This document shows, piece after piece, positions 1 through 8,269 of a stretch of 23,320 nucleotides of DNA. The stretch's first letter is position 1, and the number at the start of each line of letters is the position of its first letter. This DNA comes from Desulfobulbus sp. Its GTDB lineage: Bacteria; Desulfobacterota; Desulfobulbia; Desulfobulbales; Desulfobulbaceae. The DNA is taken from the NCBI GenBank assembly GCA_028684915.1, contig JAQUEZ010000086.1:1-23320 (forward strand), in the 5' to 3' direction. The position numbers and the translations under genes are program-made. The notes beneath the pieces were generated by a model. It saw only the letters and a program-made list of their open reading frames with translations, made no database searches and was not told the DNA's origin.

Positions 1-2
1 TG

Positions 3-1349
3 GATAAGGATCTGGTGACCCGAGTTTTCAAAGCCTTTGAGCAAGCCGACAGCTCAACCACCCGGAGATTCGGCGGCACCGGCTTGGGTTTGGCCATCAG
101 CAAACAGCTGGTCGAACTGATGGGCGGTCGTATCGGTGTTGAAAGTCAGGTGCATCAAGGAACAAAGTTTTGGTTTGAAATCCCCTTTACCTCCTCAAAC
201 AAACACCCTGCCAAACAGGCAGAGCAAGAATCCCTGGAAAACGTCGGGGGACATCCGGCCGCAACCATTGCTTCTTTGCAGGAGCCCCCGGCCTTGCAAA
301 CACTGTCGGCTAACGTTCTGCTGGTAGAGGATAATTTAGTCAACCAGGAAGTTGCCCAAATGCTGCTTGAAGCCTTGGGCTTAAACGTAACGGTAGTCAA
401 CAACGGTGCAGATGCCGTTGCCCGGATTGGGTTGGAATCCTATGACCTGGTCTTTATGGATATTCAAATGCCGGTGATGGACGGCTTGGAGGCCACAAGG
501 GCTATCCGCCGATTGCCAGGGAAACAGGATCTTGCCATTCTGGCCATGACCGCCAACGCCTTCAGCGAGGATAAGGATCGCTGCCTGCAGGCAGGGATGA
601 ATGATCACATTGCCAAACCGATCGAGCTTGAAAAACTACAGACACTGCTCCGCAAATGGCTCCCGGTTGTTGCACCGAACGCCCCTGCGCCATATCCCCC
701 TTCGGTACCAACGGAGTCAGGCAATGAGGGCGCAACCGAACTCCGCAGCCAGCTTGCCACCATCCAAGAGCTGGACGTGGATGCCGGGCTCCGGCTGCTG
801 CTGGGGGATGAGCAGGCCTATCTGCGCCTATTGGCTCAATTTGCGGAACAACACAAAAAAGACGGCGACTTGCTCACCGCATTCATCCAGTTCCGGGATT
901 GGTCCATGGTCCGCGAACAGGCCCATGCCCTCAAAGGAGCCGCAGCCACCCTGGGCGCTTGGCAGATCAATCAAATTGCCGCGATACTGGAAAAAAACGC
1001 CAAAGAAATGCCCAATGAAGACGAACTTCTGCATACTCTTGCCGCCCTGCAGCCTGCATTGGAAAATTTCTGCAAAGACGTCAGAAAAATCGCGGATGCC
1101 TGTCTAACATCGACAAGCACCGTGGACCATCATGACCCGCAACGAGCCCTAGAAATTCTGCAAAACCTTGAAGCCCTCCTCGCGATTGAAGACAGTGAGG
1201 TCAACGAGCTCTTTGATGATGAGCAACCTCTCTTGCTGGCCGCTTACGGCAGCCAGATTCAAACCCTGGGGCGCCAAATCGACGCCTTTGATTATGCCGA
1301 TGCCTTGATAACCACCCGCACGCTCCTCCAACGTAAGACATCTGCTTAA
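3..1349 (+). CDS. Hybrid sensor histidine kinase, C-terminal part (HATPase - receiver - Hpt), truncated at the left edge
   Basis: This is a phosphorelay kinase whose N-terminal sensor and dimerisation domains lie outside the window. The frame is open from base 3, so the GTG at 15 is an internal codon. Numbering from that GTG, residues 8-60 are the end of the HATPase domain, with the G2 box GGTGLGL at 20-26. A receiver domain follows (about 98-220) with acidic pair VEDN and phospho-acceptor Asp149 in FMDIQMP. An Hpt domain (about 250-350) carries the phosphorylatable His304 in HALKGAAA. A 70-residue helical tail ends the protein. The His-Asp-His layout is that of BarA/ArcB-like kinases, which pass phosphate to a separate response regulator. 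No such regulator is seen here. The c-di-GMP gene 209 bp downstream is a possible functional partner, but this is inference. The family call is secure; the signal sensed is unknown. Confidence 0.93.
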   Translation, partial: DKDLVTRVFKAFEQADSSTTRRFGGTGLGLAISKQLVELMGGRIGVESQVHQGTKFWFEIPFTSSNKHPAKQAEQESLENVGGHPAATIASLQEPPALQTLSANVLLVEDNLVNQEVAQMLLEALGLNVTVVNNGADAVARIGLESYDLVFMDIQMPVMDGLEATRAIRRLPGKQDLAILAMTANAFSEDKDRCLQAGMNDHIAKPIELEKLQTLLRKWLPVVAPNAPAPYPPSVPTESGNEGATELRSQLATIQELDVDAGLRLLLGDEQAYLRLLAQFAEQHKKDGDLLTAFIQFRDWSMVREQAHALKGAAATLGAWQINQIAAILEKNAKEMPNEDELLHTLAALQPALENFCKDVRKIADACLTSTSTVDHHDPQRALEILQNLEALLAIEDSEVNELFDDEQPLLLAAYGSQIQTLGRQIDAFDYADALITTRTLLQRKTSA

Positions 1350-1558
1350 AGCAAAACCTCGCCTGAGCCAGCTGCCTTTTCGATAAAAGCTCTCATCGCC
1401 GCACTCCTTTTTCCAATTAAATTCATACCGAACGCTGACCCGAACGTAACATTCCCCCGGTACAAGGCAGAGAATCACTTAGCGGAATAATTCCCTAATG
1501 CCAATCCTGCCAAGCCCTTCAGGCGAAGGCGCTATTCATTTACGGGCAACTGCAATTC

Positions 1559-3334
1559 ATGGAACAGCGCACCGAAACCTTGTTGCACAATGTTATCGAG
1601 CAACAAATAATTCAAATACATTTCCAACCCATAGTTCATCTTCAGACCCGGCAAATTTACGGATATGAGGGGTTGACCCGGGGACCGGTCAACACCGTGC
1701 TCTACTCCCCCACCCGGCTGTTCGAGGCCGCAACCCGTGCTGGTCGCCTGGCTGAGCTTGATCTGATGTGCCGTCGGGCAGTGATCAGTCGCTTTGCCCA
1801 ACTGGGTCTCCCTGGTCGACTGTTCATCAACGTCGACCCCTTCAGTCTAGTGCACGAACATTTCCGTGAAGGCCTCACTCTGGAATATATCGAACAGTCC
1901 GGACTCAATCCCTCACAAATGATCATCGAACTGACCGAAACCCATCCGGTTGAGGATGTGCAGCTGATGCAACAGGCCATGCTCCATTACCGGGAAATGG
2001 GCTTTCGCGTCGCTCTGGACGACCTGGGTGCCGGTTACTCCGGACTCAAACTCTGGTCCGAGCTCCGACCGGACATCGTTAAGATCGACCGCCACTTCAT
2101 CCAGGGAGTTGATCAGGACCGCACCAAACAGCAGTTCGTAAGCACCATCCTTAAGACCGCCACCGCTCTGGGCTGCCGAGTGATCACCGAGGGGGTCGAG
2201 ACCGAACGCGAGTATGCGACCCTGCGCAAAATCGGGGTGGAGATGCTGCAGGGCTATTATTTCTGCCGCCCGACCGCCGTGCCTCCGGTGACCATTCCCT
2301 CCAAGCTGTTTCGCAAGGAGATGCGCAGCTATGAAGAGGATGAATCTCTCACTGTGGAAATTTTGATCAGACCGGCGGTCTCGGTACAGGCCAGTGTCAA
2401 GGTGCTGGAGGTTGGTGATCTCTTTACGACCACTCCGGATCTGGAATCGGTGGTGGTGATCCACGAAACCGAGGTGCTGGGACTGGTCCTTCGGCGGGAG
2501 TTCATGAACCTGTATGCAAGTCTTTACGGTAAGGAACTCTACGGCAAGCAGCCCATCCTCCGATTTATCAACCGCAACGTGATGCAGGTCGACAAACGAC
2601 TCCCTTTAGAGGAAGCCAGTTACCGACTGACCACCTCACTTGATATTCACACCGAAGAGTTCATCATCCTCGATGGCTGCTGCCTGGCGGGCAAAGGCCG
2701 GTTGATCGAACTGCTGCATGAGATCACCAAGCTGCAGGTCAACCGGGCCCGCCACGCCAACCCGCTCACCATGCTCCCCGGCAATGTGCCCATCCAGCAG
2801 CAACTGCAAAAACTCTTTCGCCAAAATGTGCCCTTCACGGTCTGCTACTTTGACCTGGACAACTTCAAACCGTTCAATGATTTTTTCGGTTTCAACCGTG
2901 GCGATCAGGTCATTCGTTTTCTTTCGGAATTGCTGGTGGCCAACATCAACGACCAGATCGATTTCATCGGCCATATCGGTGGTGATGACTTCGTGGCCAT
3001 CTTCCGCAGTCACAACTGGCAGCAGACCGTGGAGCGAATCCTCAAACAATTCGATGACAGCATCGGCGGCCTGTACAACGGCCATATCGGCTGTGTAATT
3101 ACAGCAACCGACCGGGAAGGCCGCAAACGTCAGTACGGCCAAATGACCCTTTCGGTGGGCGCGGTGGAGGTCAAGCCATCCCAATGGCGATGCCCGATCG
3201 ATCTCTCCGAGGAGGCCTCAATTGCCAAACATCACGCCAAAGACATGCCTGGCTCAAGCCTCTACATCCACCTGCTGAAGACAGACTCGCCACCGCCCTC
3301 TCTGACCTCCCCTCTGCCTCATACTGTTCGCTAA
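1559..3334 (+). CDS. EAL-CBS-GGDEF c-di-GMP turnover protein
   Basis: A 591-residue cytoplasmic protein without membrane segments. Residues 1-245 are an EAL phosphodiesterase domain. The signature is EGL (E37) instead of EAL, and the other metal and substrate residues are present: FINVDP, IELTE, LDDLGAGYS, VKIDR, ITEGVE and LQGYYF. It may therefore cleave c-di-GMP. Residues about 280-405 resemble a CBS pair of the type found between EAL and GGDEF domains. Residues 410-580 are a GGDEF domain with the active-site variant GGDDF at 474-478. The allosteric RxxD site reads DQID, so the arginine is missing and product inhibition is unlikely. The ATG at 1559 is the only usual start after the in-frame stop at 1496, and its ribosome-binding site is weak. 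The chemotaxis gene starts 4 bases after the stop, suggesting co-transcription. Whether synthesis or breakdown dominates cannot be read from sequence. Confidence 0.92.
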   Translation: MEQRTETLLHNVIEQQIIQIHFQPIVHLQTRQIYGYEGLTRGPVNTVLYSPTRLFEAATRAGRLAELDLMCRRAVISRFAQLGLPGRLFINVDPFSLVHEHFREGLTLEYIEQSGLNPSQMIIELTETHPVEDVQLMQQAMLHYREMGFRVALDDLGAGYSGLKLWSELRPDIVKIDRHFIQGVDQDRTKQQFVSTILKTATALGCRVITEGVETEREYATLRKIGVEMLQGYYFCRPTAVPPVTIPSKLFRKEMRSYEEDESLTVEILIRPAVSVQASVKVLEVGDLFTTTPDLESVVVIHETEVLGLVLRREFMNLYASLYGKELYGKQPILRFINRNVMQVDKRLPLEEASYRLTTSLDIHTEEFIILDGCCLAGKGRLIELLHEITKLQVNRARHANPLTMLPGNVPIQQQLQKLFRQNVPFTVCYFDLDNFKPFNDFFGFNRGDQVIRFLSELLVANINDQIDFIGHIGGDDFVAIFRSHNWQQTVERILKQFDDSIGGLYNGHIGCVITATDREGRKRQYGQMTLSVGAVEVKPSQWRCPIDLSEEASIAKHHAKDMPGSSLYIHLLKTDSPPPSLTSPLPHTVR

Positions 3335-3338
3335 CCCC

Positions 3339-3887
3339 ATGCGCCTTTTTCCGATATTATTGTTCAAATCTAAATCACTGCCCGCAACTTCCTGTAAAAA
3401 AGGCTGGCTGACGGTCGGACTCAAACTTCTTCTTGGCGTCGCTCTCGCCTCTAACGGCTGTATTGCCGCCTTGCTCTCTATCAACCACGGCTCCACCCAG
3501 CGGGTAGAATCGATGATGACCGAGGTTATCAACATTCGCGATGAGATCGATGTCAACTTGCGCGACTCCATTGTCCAACTGCAGCGCCAATTTATCGCCC
3601 TGCCCAAAATGTTCACCAGCAATCCGACCGATACGATACTCCAAGCGGTGGAACAGGCTTTCTCCATCGAAAAGCGGATAAAACTGGTTGGCAGAGAGCA
3701 ATACGGTTCCTTCTATACCAGGACGGAAAAGCGTGATTTGGCCAAGGGGAAATTCGTGGTGAGTATTTCAAACAACCAACTGTTGCTCTCCCATGGGGTG
3801 TTCAACGACGAAGCCCAATTTACCGATGCCGTCGAACAACTGTTGTTTGTCAGAGCCAGGATCCGGAGGCCGAGGGTAAACGACTGA
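3339..3887 (+). CDS. Methyl-accepting chemotaxis protein, N-terminal part (frame broken)
   Basis: This frame encodes the sensor half of a chemoreceptor. Residues 1-20 are cytoplasmic and basic. A membrane segment lies at about 22-46, and a periplasmic, mainly helical sensor region follows. The ATG at 3339 is 4 bases after the stop of the EAL-CBS-GGDEF gene, with no separate ribosome-binding site, so translation is probably coupled. From about 3850 the reading frame degenerates to an Arg-rich tail and stops at 3887, while coherent coding continues in the frame one base back (see 3851-5308). Inserting a single C between GTC and CAG at about 3851 would fuse the two halves smoothly as LLFV-QSQDPEAEGKRL. 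The break is therefore either a real one-base deletion or a sequence error. The ligand-binding fold was not recognised with certainty. Confidence 0.72.
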   Translation: MRLFPILLFKSKSLPATSCKKGWLTVGLKLLLGVALASNGCIAALLSINHGSTQRVESMMTEVINIRDEIDVNLRDSIVQLQRQFIALPKMFTSNPTDTILQAVEQAFSIEKRIKLVGREQYGSFYTRTEKRDLAKGKFVVSISNNQLLLSHGVFNDEAQFTDAVEQLLFVRARIRRPRVND

Positions 3888-5308
3888 CAGCCCTTATTGC
3901 CGACGTTACCGCACAAAGCGGCAGCACCCGATTTTATGAAGATAAAGTTGCCGCATTACGTTCACTGGTGGCGGACAAAAGCCTGGAGGCAGAACTGAGC
4001 CGCACCCAAATTCTTGGTTTTGTCGATCGGATCAATCGCCAGGAACGGCAAATGCACCTGGCCATGGAGCGACAGCAGTATCAAAGTCTCTACGCGGGCT
4101 TGGCTGCCGTGCTCATCAATATCCTGGCCCTGTTTCTCCTCACCCGCATCATTATCGAACGTCCGCTGGGCCGGTTGGCAACCATTGTCGAAGCCCTGAG
4201 CTCCGGTCAGTTCCCCGAGATTCCCTGGCGTTCCCGCCACGACCAGATCGGTGTACTCTGTGCCGCAATTGATCGTTTTCGTAGTTCCCTGATGCGCTTG
4301 CAACAAGAAGATCAACGCAAGGAAGAGGACCAACAGCACATAGAGCACCTGGTTGAAACCATGACCGAAACCATCCACGGGCTTGATACCCAGGTCACGG
4401 AAATGGTGCAGATGGCACTTACCCTGCAAGAATTTGCGGGAAAAACCGAAGCAGTCTCCAACGATGTAGCCGAACTTGCCGATGATTCCGCCAAGCGGAC
4501 CCTTGAGGTTGGCAACGCTTCCCAACAGATTAGCACAGCGGTGGGAGAAATTTACCGGGTACTTGAGGTGCAAAACGGAGAGGTCAACCAGTTTGTGGGT
4601 GAAATCGGCCGGGCACGGCAGCAACTGGAAGACTTGAGCCGCTCGGTTGGTGAGATAGATACCATTGTGGGCACGGTGCGCGCCATCACCGATCAAACCA
4701 AAATACTTGCTCTCAATGCCACCATTGAGGCGGTCAAAGCCGGTGAATTTGGCCGGGGCTTTGCGGTGGTCGCCGATGAAGTCAAAAAACTCTCCCAGGA
4801 TACGGCCCTGGCCACCCGTGATGTGCGTGAGAAAATAGAGGCCATCAACAGTACCTGCCAGGCCTTTATGAAATCGTTTAATTCCCTTGATAACGGAGCC
4901 CACACCTTGCAGCAGGTCACCCAAACCATTGATCATGCAGTGGAACGACAACGGGATCTAACCGGTGCCATTGTGGAGTTAAGCAGTGCCACCGATAAAA
5001 ATACCCGCGAGGTTTCCGGCAGAATGGCTGAGGTCAACAGCGCGGCCACCAATGTGCTCAGCCTCTCCCGAGATACCCGTCACCACGCCGAGGATATCGC
5101 CACCCAGCTGGCACATCTGCTTGCAGGCAGCGTCAACGACTTGGGAGGCATGTGCCGCCGTGAAGGAACGGAGCGGGAAACCCTAAATTTGATGGGTTCC
5201 GCCACCACGATACAGCAGGCAGAAACCGGCCAAACCGGCACTCAACGAACTCAACAGGACGGTCATCTTGGTCTGCTCCACAATCAGGGGATCCTGGAAA
5301 GCAAGTAA
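3851..5308 (+). CDS. Methyl-accepting chemotaxis protein, C-terminal part (HAMP and signalling domain)
   Basis: This continues the broken receptor at 3339. The first GTG in this frame is at 3968, but coherent protein extends back to about 3851 (QSQDPEAEGKRLTALIADV). It holds the rest of the periplasmic domain, the second membrane helix (around 4090-4155, Leu/Ile rich, ending LLTRIII), a HAMP linker (RPLGRLATIVEALSSG), and the cytoplasmic coiled-coil domain. The hairpin tip reads DQTKILALNATIEAVKAGE then FGRGFAVVADEVKKLS, which is diagnostic of receptors that bind CheA and CheW. No C-terminal receptor-docking pentapeptide is evident. The last 40 or so residues (MGSATTIQQAETGQTG onward) are read from the antisense of nhaA and look non-native, so the original stop may have been lost. 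Without frame repair the receptor would be non-functional. Confidence 0.78.
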   Translation, partial: QSQDPEAEGKRLTALIADVTAQSGSTRFYEDKVAALRSLVADKSLEAELSRTQILGFVDRINRQERQMHLAMERQQYQSLYAGLAAVLINILALFLLTRIIIERPLGRLATIVEALSSGQFPEIPWRSRHDQIGVLCAAIDRFRSSLMRLQQEDQRKEEDQQHIEHLVETMTETIHGLDTQVTEMVQMALTLQEFAGKTEAVSNDVAELADDSAKRTLEVGNASQQISTAVGEIYRVLEVQNGEVNQFVGEIGRARQQLEDLSRSVGEIDTIVGTVRAITDQTKILALNATIEAVKAGEFGRGFAVVADEVKKLSQDTALATRDVREKIEAINSTCQAFMKSFNSLDNGAHTLQQVTQTIDHAVERQRDLTGAIVELSSATDKNTREVSGRMAEVNSAATNVLSLSRDTRHHAEDIATQLAHLLAGSVNDLGGMCRREGTERETLNLMGSATTIQQAETGQTGTQRTQQDGHLGLLHNQGILESK

Positions 5309-6355
5309 AGTAATGAAAATCGACATGGTGAACCCGATCCCACCCAACAAGCCGACGCCGATAATGTGACGCCAGTGAGCGGCACGCGGCAGTTGGGCCA
5401 GGCCGGTTTTGACTGCCGCAAAAGCACAGAGTACAATGCCCAGCGGTTTTCCTACCAGCAGTCCCAAAAAAATCCCCCCACTGTTGGCCGTAGCCAATCC
5501 GGCCAGGGCCTCGCCGGAGAAGACCACGCCAGTGTTGGCAAGGGCAAAGATCGGCATGATCAGGTAGGAGACCGGCTTGTGCAGTACATGCAGCAACCGG
5601 GTTGAGGGCGAATTCTCCTCCCCGTTGTCAAAGGGGATAGCAAAGGCAAGCAGTACTCCGGCCAAGGTGGCATGGACCCCGGATTGCAGCAGGCAGTACC
5701 ACATCACCACCCCGGCAGTGAGGTAAATCGAGAGTTTTTTCACCCCGGTCCGGTTCAAGAGCAAAAGACCGAGAAAGATGATAAAAGCCAGGGCAAAGGC
5801 AGGCAGAGAGAAACCCTTGGAATAAAAAAGGGCGATAAGAACAATGGCGCCGAGATCGTCAATGATGGCAAAGGCGGCAAGGAAAATCTTGAGTGACGGA
5901 GGGACCCGATCCCCCAAAAGTGCCAACACCCCAAGAGCAAAGGCGATATCCGTAGCCATGGGGATGCCGATTCCTGCCTGGGTCGCGCTCCCCTGATTCA
6001 GCAAAAAATGGCACAGCGCCGGCACGGCCATCCCCCCAAGAGCAGCAAAACCGGGAAGACTGGCTTCCTTCCAGTTGGCCAGTTTACCGATATAAAACTC
6101 ACGTTCAATCTCCAGACCGATCAAGAGAAAAAAGATGGCCATCAGGCCGTCGTTGATCCAGTGCTCCAGGCTCTGCTTCAACTCCAATCCCAAGCCGACA
6201 AAACCGATTTTTTGTTGCCAGAACTCCAGAAAGGCCGGCCCCATCGAGGAGTTGGCCCAACCGAGTGCAAGAACCGTGGTCAACATCAGGACCACACCCG
6301 AAGTCTGCTCGCTCTCAAGAAATTCCGTTACCAGCCCCTGCTTGTGTCCCCGCAT
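5183..6355 (-). CDS. nhaA: Na+/H+ antiporter NhaA
   Basis: An inner-membrane antiporter that exports Na+ (or Li+) in exchange for two protons, giving salt and alkaline-pH tolerance. The protein has about 390 residues, close to the 388 of E. coli NhaA, and shows about twelve hydrophobic segments. Family signatures are GLEIEREF near the N-terminus, MATDIAFALGVLALLG (the Asp133 equivalent), AIIDDLGAI (the paired Asp163/Asp164 that bind Na+), and VGKPLGI (the Lys300 region). The frame opens upstream at TTG 6385. However, an AAGGAG ribosome-binding site at 6365-6370 lies 9 bases before ATG 6355 and only 3 before ATG 6361, so 6355 is preferred. The last 126 bases overlap the converging chemotaxis frame. 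No convincing promoter or ion riboswitch was recognised upstream. Confidence 0.96.
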   Translation of the reverse strand: MRGHKQGLVTEFLESEQTSGVVLMLTTVLALGWANSSMGPAFLEFWQQKIGFVGLGLELKQSLEHWINDGLMAIFFLLIGLEIEREFYIGKLANWKEASLPGFAALGGMAVPALCHFLLNQGSATQAGIGIPMATDIAFALGVLALLGDRVPPSLKIFLAAFAIIDDLGAIVLIALFYSKGFSLPAFALAFIIFLGLLLLNRTGVKKLSIYLTAGVVMWYCLLQSGVHATLAGVLLAFAIPFDNGEENSPSTRLLHVLHKPVSYLIMPIFALANTGVVFSGEALAGLATANSGGIFLGLLVGKPLGIVLCAFAAVKTGLAQLPRAAHWRHIIGVGLLGGIGFTMSIFITLLAFQDPLIVEQTKMTVLLSSLSAGLAGFCLLYRGGGTHQI

Positions 6356-6453
6356 ATCCATACGCTCCTTGACGTAAAGCCTCAACCACCCAGAAAACGG
6401 CCACCGACCAGGTGGTATTAAGATACAATTTTAGCCATATTGCCATGGATGAA

Positions 6454-6472
6454 GGGGCAGTTCAACTGCTCC
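6454..6472. repeat. Short hairpin in the nhaA leader region
   Basis: The arms GGGGCAGT and ACTGCTCC can form an 8-bp stem (one G-T pair) with a 3-base loop. It lies about 100 bp upstream of the nhaA start and 66 bp before the repeat element at 6538. No T-tract follows on either strand, so it is not a clear intrinsic terminator. A regulatory role in the nhaA leader is possible but unsupported. The rest of 6356-6537 shows no gene. Confidence 0.4.
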
Positions 6473-6537
6473 TCCCAACGGATCGCGGCAAACAAAACAA
6501 TCGAAAGTGTGCAGTAGATCAGGTTCGGCATCCCGAG

Positions 6538-6686
6538 CGATCACGGGGTACCGAATCTGCGGTGTTCTCGGCCTGTACAGGCGTACGCTGCCCAGGCCGA
6601 GGCCTTGTGCCACCCTCCGGTACCCTGCAATCGCTTACTGGCCCGTTGATAAACGATGCCTTTGGGGTTCCCCCGTGATCGGTTAC
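6538..6686 (+). mobile_element. MITE-like element, copy 1
   Basis: This non-coding element of about 145-150 bp is matched over its whole length by 19763-19920, in the same orientation. Its ends are inverted: CGATCACGGGG at the left and CCCCCGTGATCG then GTTAC at the right. The centre holds the perfect palindrome GCCTGTACAGGC (6571-6582) and a second pairing, TCGGCCTG with CAGGCCGA (ending at 6600). No transposase is inside, and the open frames crossing it are short and unlike known proteins. The terminal inverted repeats plus a second copy suggest a miniature transposable element mobilised in trans, or a large REP-type palindromic unit. The stop codon of the DUF900 hydrolase is only a few bases from its right end, so it may also act as that gene's transcription end. 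Confidence 0.7.
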
Positions 6687-6688
6687 GT

Positions 6689-7663
6689 TTATTTTTCGCG
6701 GAGAATGGAGGTTCGTTGTTCCGGGTTGTCGGGAAAAACGCGGCCCTTTTGCAGGCATTCAAAGATGTGAAGAAAGACCACACCGGGTTGGCCGAAGACA
6801 CGGCCACTACGGAAGTAGGAGTGCCCTTTGAGATCGTAGACGTTATTGATGTCGTCGCAGTCGACGATGTAGACGTTGCTCGGGGTGAGTTTCATATTCT
6901 CCGGGCCGCTGTGTCCCAGCCGGCGGGAGGCTATTTTGTTTTTGAGATTGGCCGCCTTGCTGCTGCGTAGGGCCAGATCATCTGAGGCGTAGTAGACCAC
7001 CACGTTGCGGGAGGCATCACAGATCAGCTCGCCTTTTTCCCCTCGATGAATCGATTCATTTTCAATATCCGCAGCGACAAGAAAGGTGTTGCGAAAGATC
7101 AGGGGTACACCGTTGGCAAGATCATAGGTGTTCCAATGGACCAGAGTTTCGCGCAACACCCGGTTCCCCATGGAATGGGCCAGCACATTGATCCGTTTCA
7201 GGCAAGGGGCGGAGTCGGGATTATTGAGCTTTGATTCACGCCATTCGATGAACCGGCACAAAGCACGGGAAAAGGCTGGTGCACTGGCATCGGCGGATTT
7301 CTGATCGTCCCAGTAATCCTGAATAATGCCGAAATCGGCATCACAGGGCCAGATAACCGGCAGCACCAGCACCTCTTGAGGTGAGGAGGCATCACAGAGT
7401 TGCTGAAATTCATCGGCCGCCTTGAAGACATCCTCGGGCAAGTTGGAATAGCCGTGGATGTATAAAAGCATCTGCCGATAGGGCGATGCCTTGAGCGCGG
7501 ACATGAAGTTCAGGCCGCCGACCTCGGTGATCTCACCTTCAGCACTGCGGCGGCAAAAAAAGATTGAGTTACTGGGGGCGTTGTTGCGCAGGTCAAAATC
7601 AAACTTGCGCCCTACCCGGGTTTGGATGGAACCTTTGGGAAAACGGTTAGTGATAAAAAGCAT
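6689..7663 (-). CDS. DUF900-type alpha/beta hydrolase (putative esterase/lipase)
   Basis: A 324-residue serine hydrolase of the DUF900 group of alpha/beta hydrolases. The strand-turn LLYIHGYSN (about 67-75) supplies the oxyanion side. The nucleophile elbow is AHSMGNRVL, with Ser in HSMGN (Gly at the first GxSxG position is replaced by His). An acidic residue in VAADIENE and a late His (GHSYF or RRLGHSG) are plausible triad partners. No signal peptide or membrane helix is seen, so the protein is cytoplasmic unless exported by a specialised system. The ATG at 7663 is preceded by AAGGAGAGAAT, a strong ribosome-binding site. The lysozyme gene ends 39 bp upstream on the same strand, so the two probably share a transcript. 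Family members are annotated as esterases of unknown substrate; the substrate here cannot be inferred. Confidence 0.85.
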   Translation of the reverse strand: MLFITNRFPKGSIQTRVGRKFDFDLRNNAPSNSIFFCRRSAEGEITEVGGLNFMSALKASPYRQMLLYIHGYSNLPEDVFKAADEFQQLCDASSPQEVLVLPVIWPCDADFGIIQDYWDDQKSADASAPAFSRALCRFIEWRESKLNNPDSAPCLKRINVLAHSMGNRVLRETLVHWNTYDLANGVPLIFRNTFLVAADIENESIHRGEKGELICDASRNVVVYYASDDLALRSSKAANLKNKIASRRLGHSGPENMKLTPSNVYIVDCDDINNVYDLKGHSYFRSGRVFGQPGVVFLHIFECLQKGRVFPDNPEQRTSILREK

Positions 7664-7702
7664 ATTCTCTCCTTTGGTTGAACAGCGTTGATGTCTCGTC
7701 TT

Positions 7703-8215
7703 TCAGACAGCTTCCGCCTGCCACAAGTTGACCTCTGCCTCACGGCGCCGCTTCAATCCAGCCAGGACCTTGCCGCCCGACTTGGTCCAGCGAAGAAATT
7801 GATCGGGCGCCTTGTGTGGATTTCCCTCGTTGATGACCCGAAGCAGGGTCGAACGGGCAAGCGCCCCGATGCCGACATTGTAGGCAAAACTGAGCAGTGC
7901 GCAAAATCGGGCATCGCTGATTTCCACCTGAAGCAGTTTCTCGACTCCGGCAGAAAAACGGCGAATATCGTCGGCGAGCAGAACCTCAGCCTCAGCCAGG
8001 GGCAATCCGGTGGGATAGATGGCAAAAGCCTGTTTTTTATTCTCCGCCCCCTTTATCTGCTTGCCACGGGGATCAAGTACCACATGCCCCCAGCCGATGG
8101 TCCAGTACCCTGCCGGACAGAGATAAGGATCGAGATTGACCGTCCGAGGGTTACCGTCGAGAATGCCTTCAAACGACTTGATCAGTTCCACTGCCTGGGT
8201 GAGATCGCGTGCCAT
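7703..8215 (-). CDS. T4-type lysozyme (glycoside hydrolase family 24), no signal peptide
   Basis: A muramidase-type peptidoglycan hydrolase of 170 residues, the size of phage endolysins. The catalytic Glu16 is in KSFEG. The second half of the active site reads DPYLCPAGYWTIGWGH, giving Cys33 (Asp in T4 lysozyme) and Thr39. The usual spacing Glu-x8-Cys/Asp is expanded by about eight residues (GILDGNPRTVNLD). The frame opens at ATG 8242, but AAGGAAGGA lies just before ATG 8215, so the latter is preferred. There is no signal sequence. Release would therefore need a holin or secretion system, and neither is in the window. The upstream secreted-protein gene and downstream DUF900 hydrolase run in the same direction. 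The protein may be a domesticated phage endolysin or an exported effector, both inferred. Confidence 0.9.
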   Translation of the reverse strand: MARDLTQAVELIKSFEGILDGNPRTVNLDPYLCPAGYWTIGWGHVVLDPRGKQIKGAENKKQAFAIYPTGLPLAEAEVLLADDIRRFSAGVEKLLQVEISDARFCALLSFAYNVGIGALARSTLLRVINEGNPHKAPDQFLRWTKSGGKVLAGLKRRREAEVNLWQAEAV

Positions 8216-8243
8216 GCGGTTCCTTCCTTCGTTTTCATACATT

Positions 8244-8266
8244 GGTGGATTCGTAAAAGGTCCATC
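8244..8266. repeat. 23-bp palindromic repeat, copy A (diverged)
   Basis: The left arm is GGTGGATT and the right arm GGTCCATC, around a CGTAAAA loop. It is the most diverged of three copies; the others are at 19945-19967 and 20457-20479. It sits between the stop of the secreted protein and the start of the lysozyme gene, so the transcript would carry it as a small hairpin. A role as processing site or weak terminator is possible. Confidence 0.55.
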
Positions 8267-8269
8267 TTA

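Noticed and set aside
1350..1558. Small gene or promoter between the hybrid kinase and the EAL-CBS-GGDEF gene
   Set aside because: No plus-strand frame with a start and ribosome-binding site, and no convincing -35/-10 pair, was found in these 209 bases.
3843..3855. Programmed -1 ribosomal frameshift in the chemoreceptor
   Set aside because: No X-XXY-YYZ slippery heptamer or downstream stimulatory structure is evident, and chemoreceptors are not known to use one.
5183..6537. A sodium or other riboswitch upstream of nhaA
   Set aside because: Only one simple hairpin was found at 6454-6472; no conserved aptamer core could be recognised by eye.
6412..6678. Open frame crossing MITE-like copy 1
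   Set aside because: It arises from the repeat element and has no ribosome-binding site or family-like sequence; the matching frame in copy 2 does not stay aligned over the indel.
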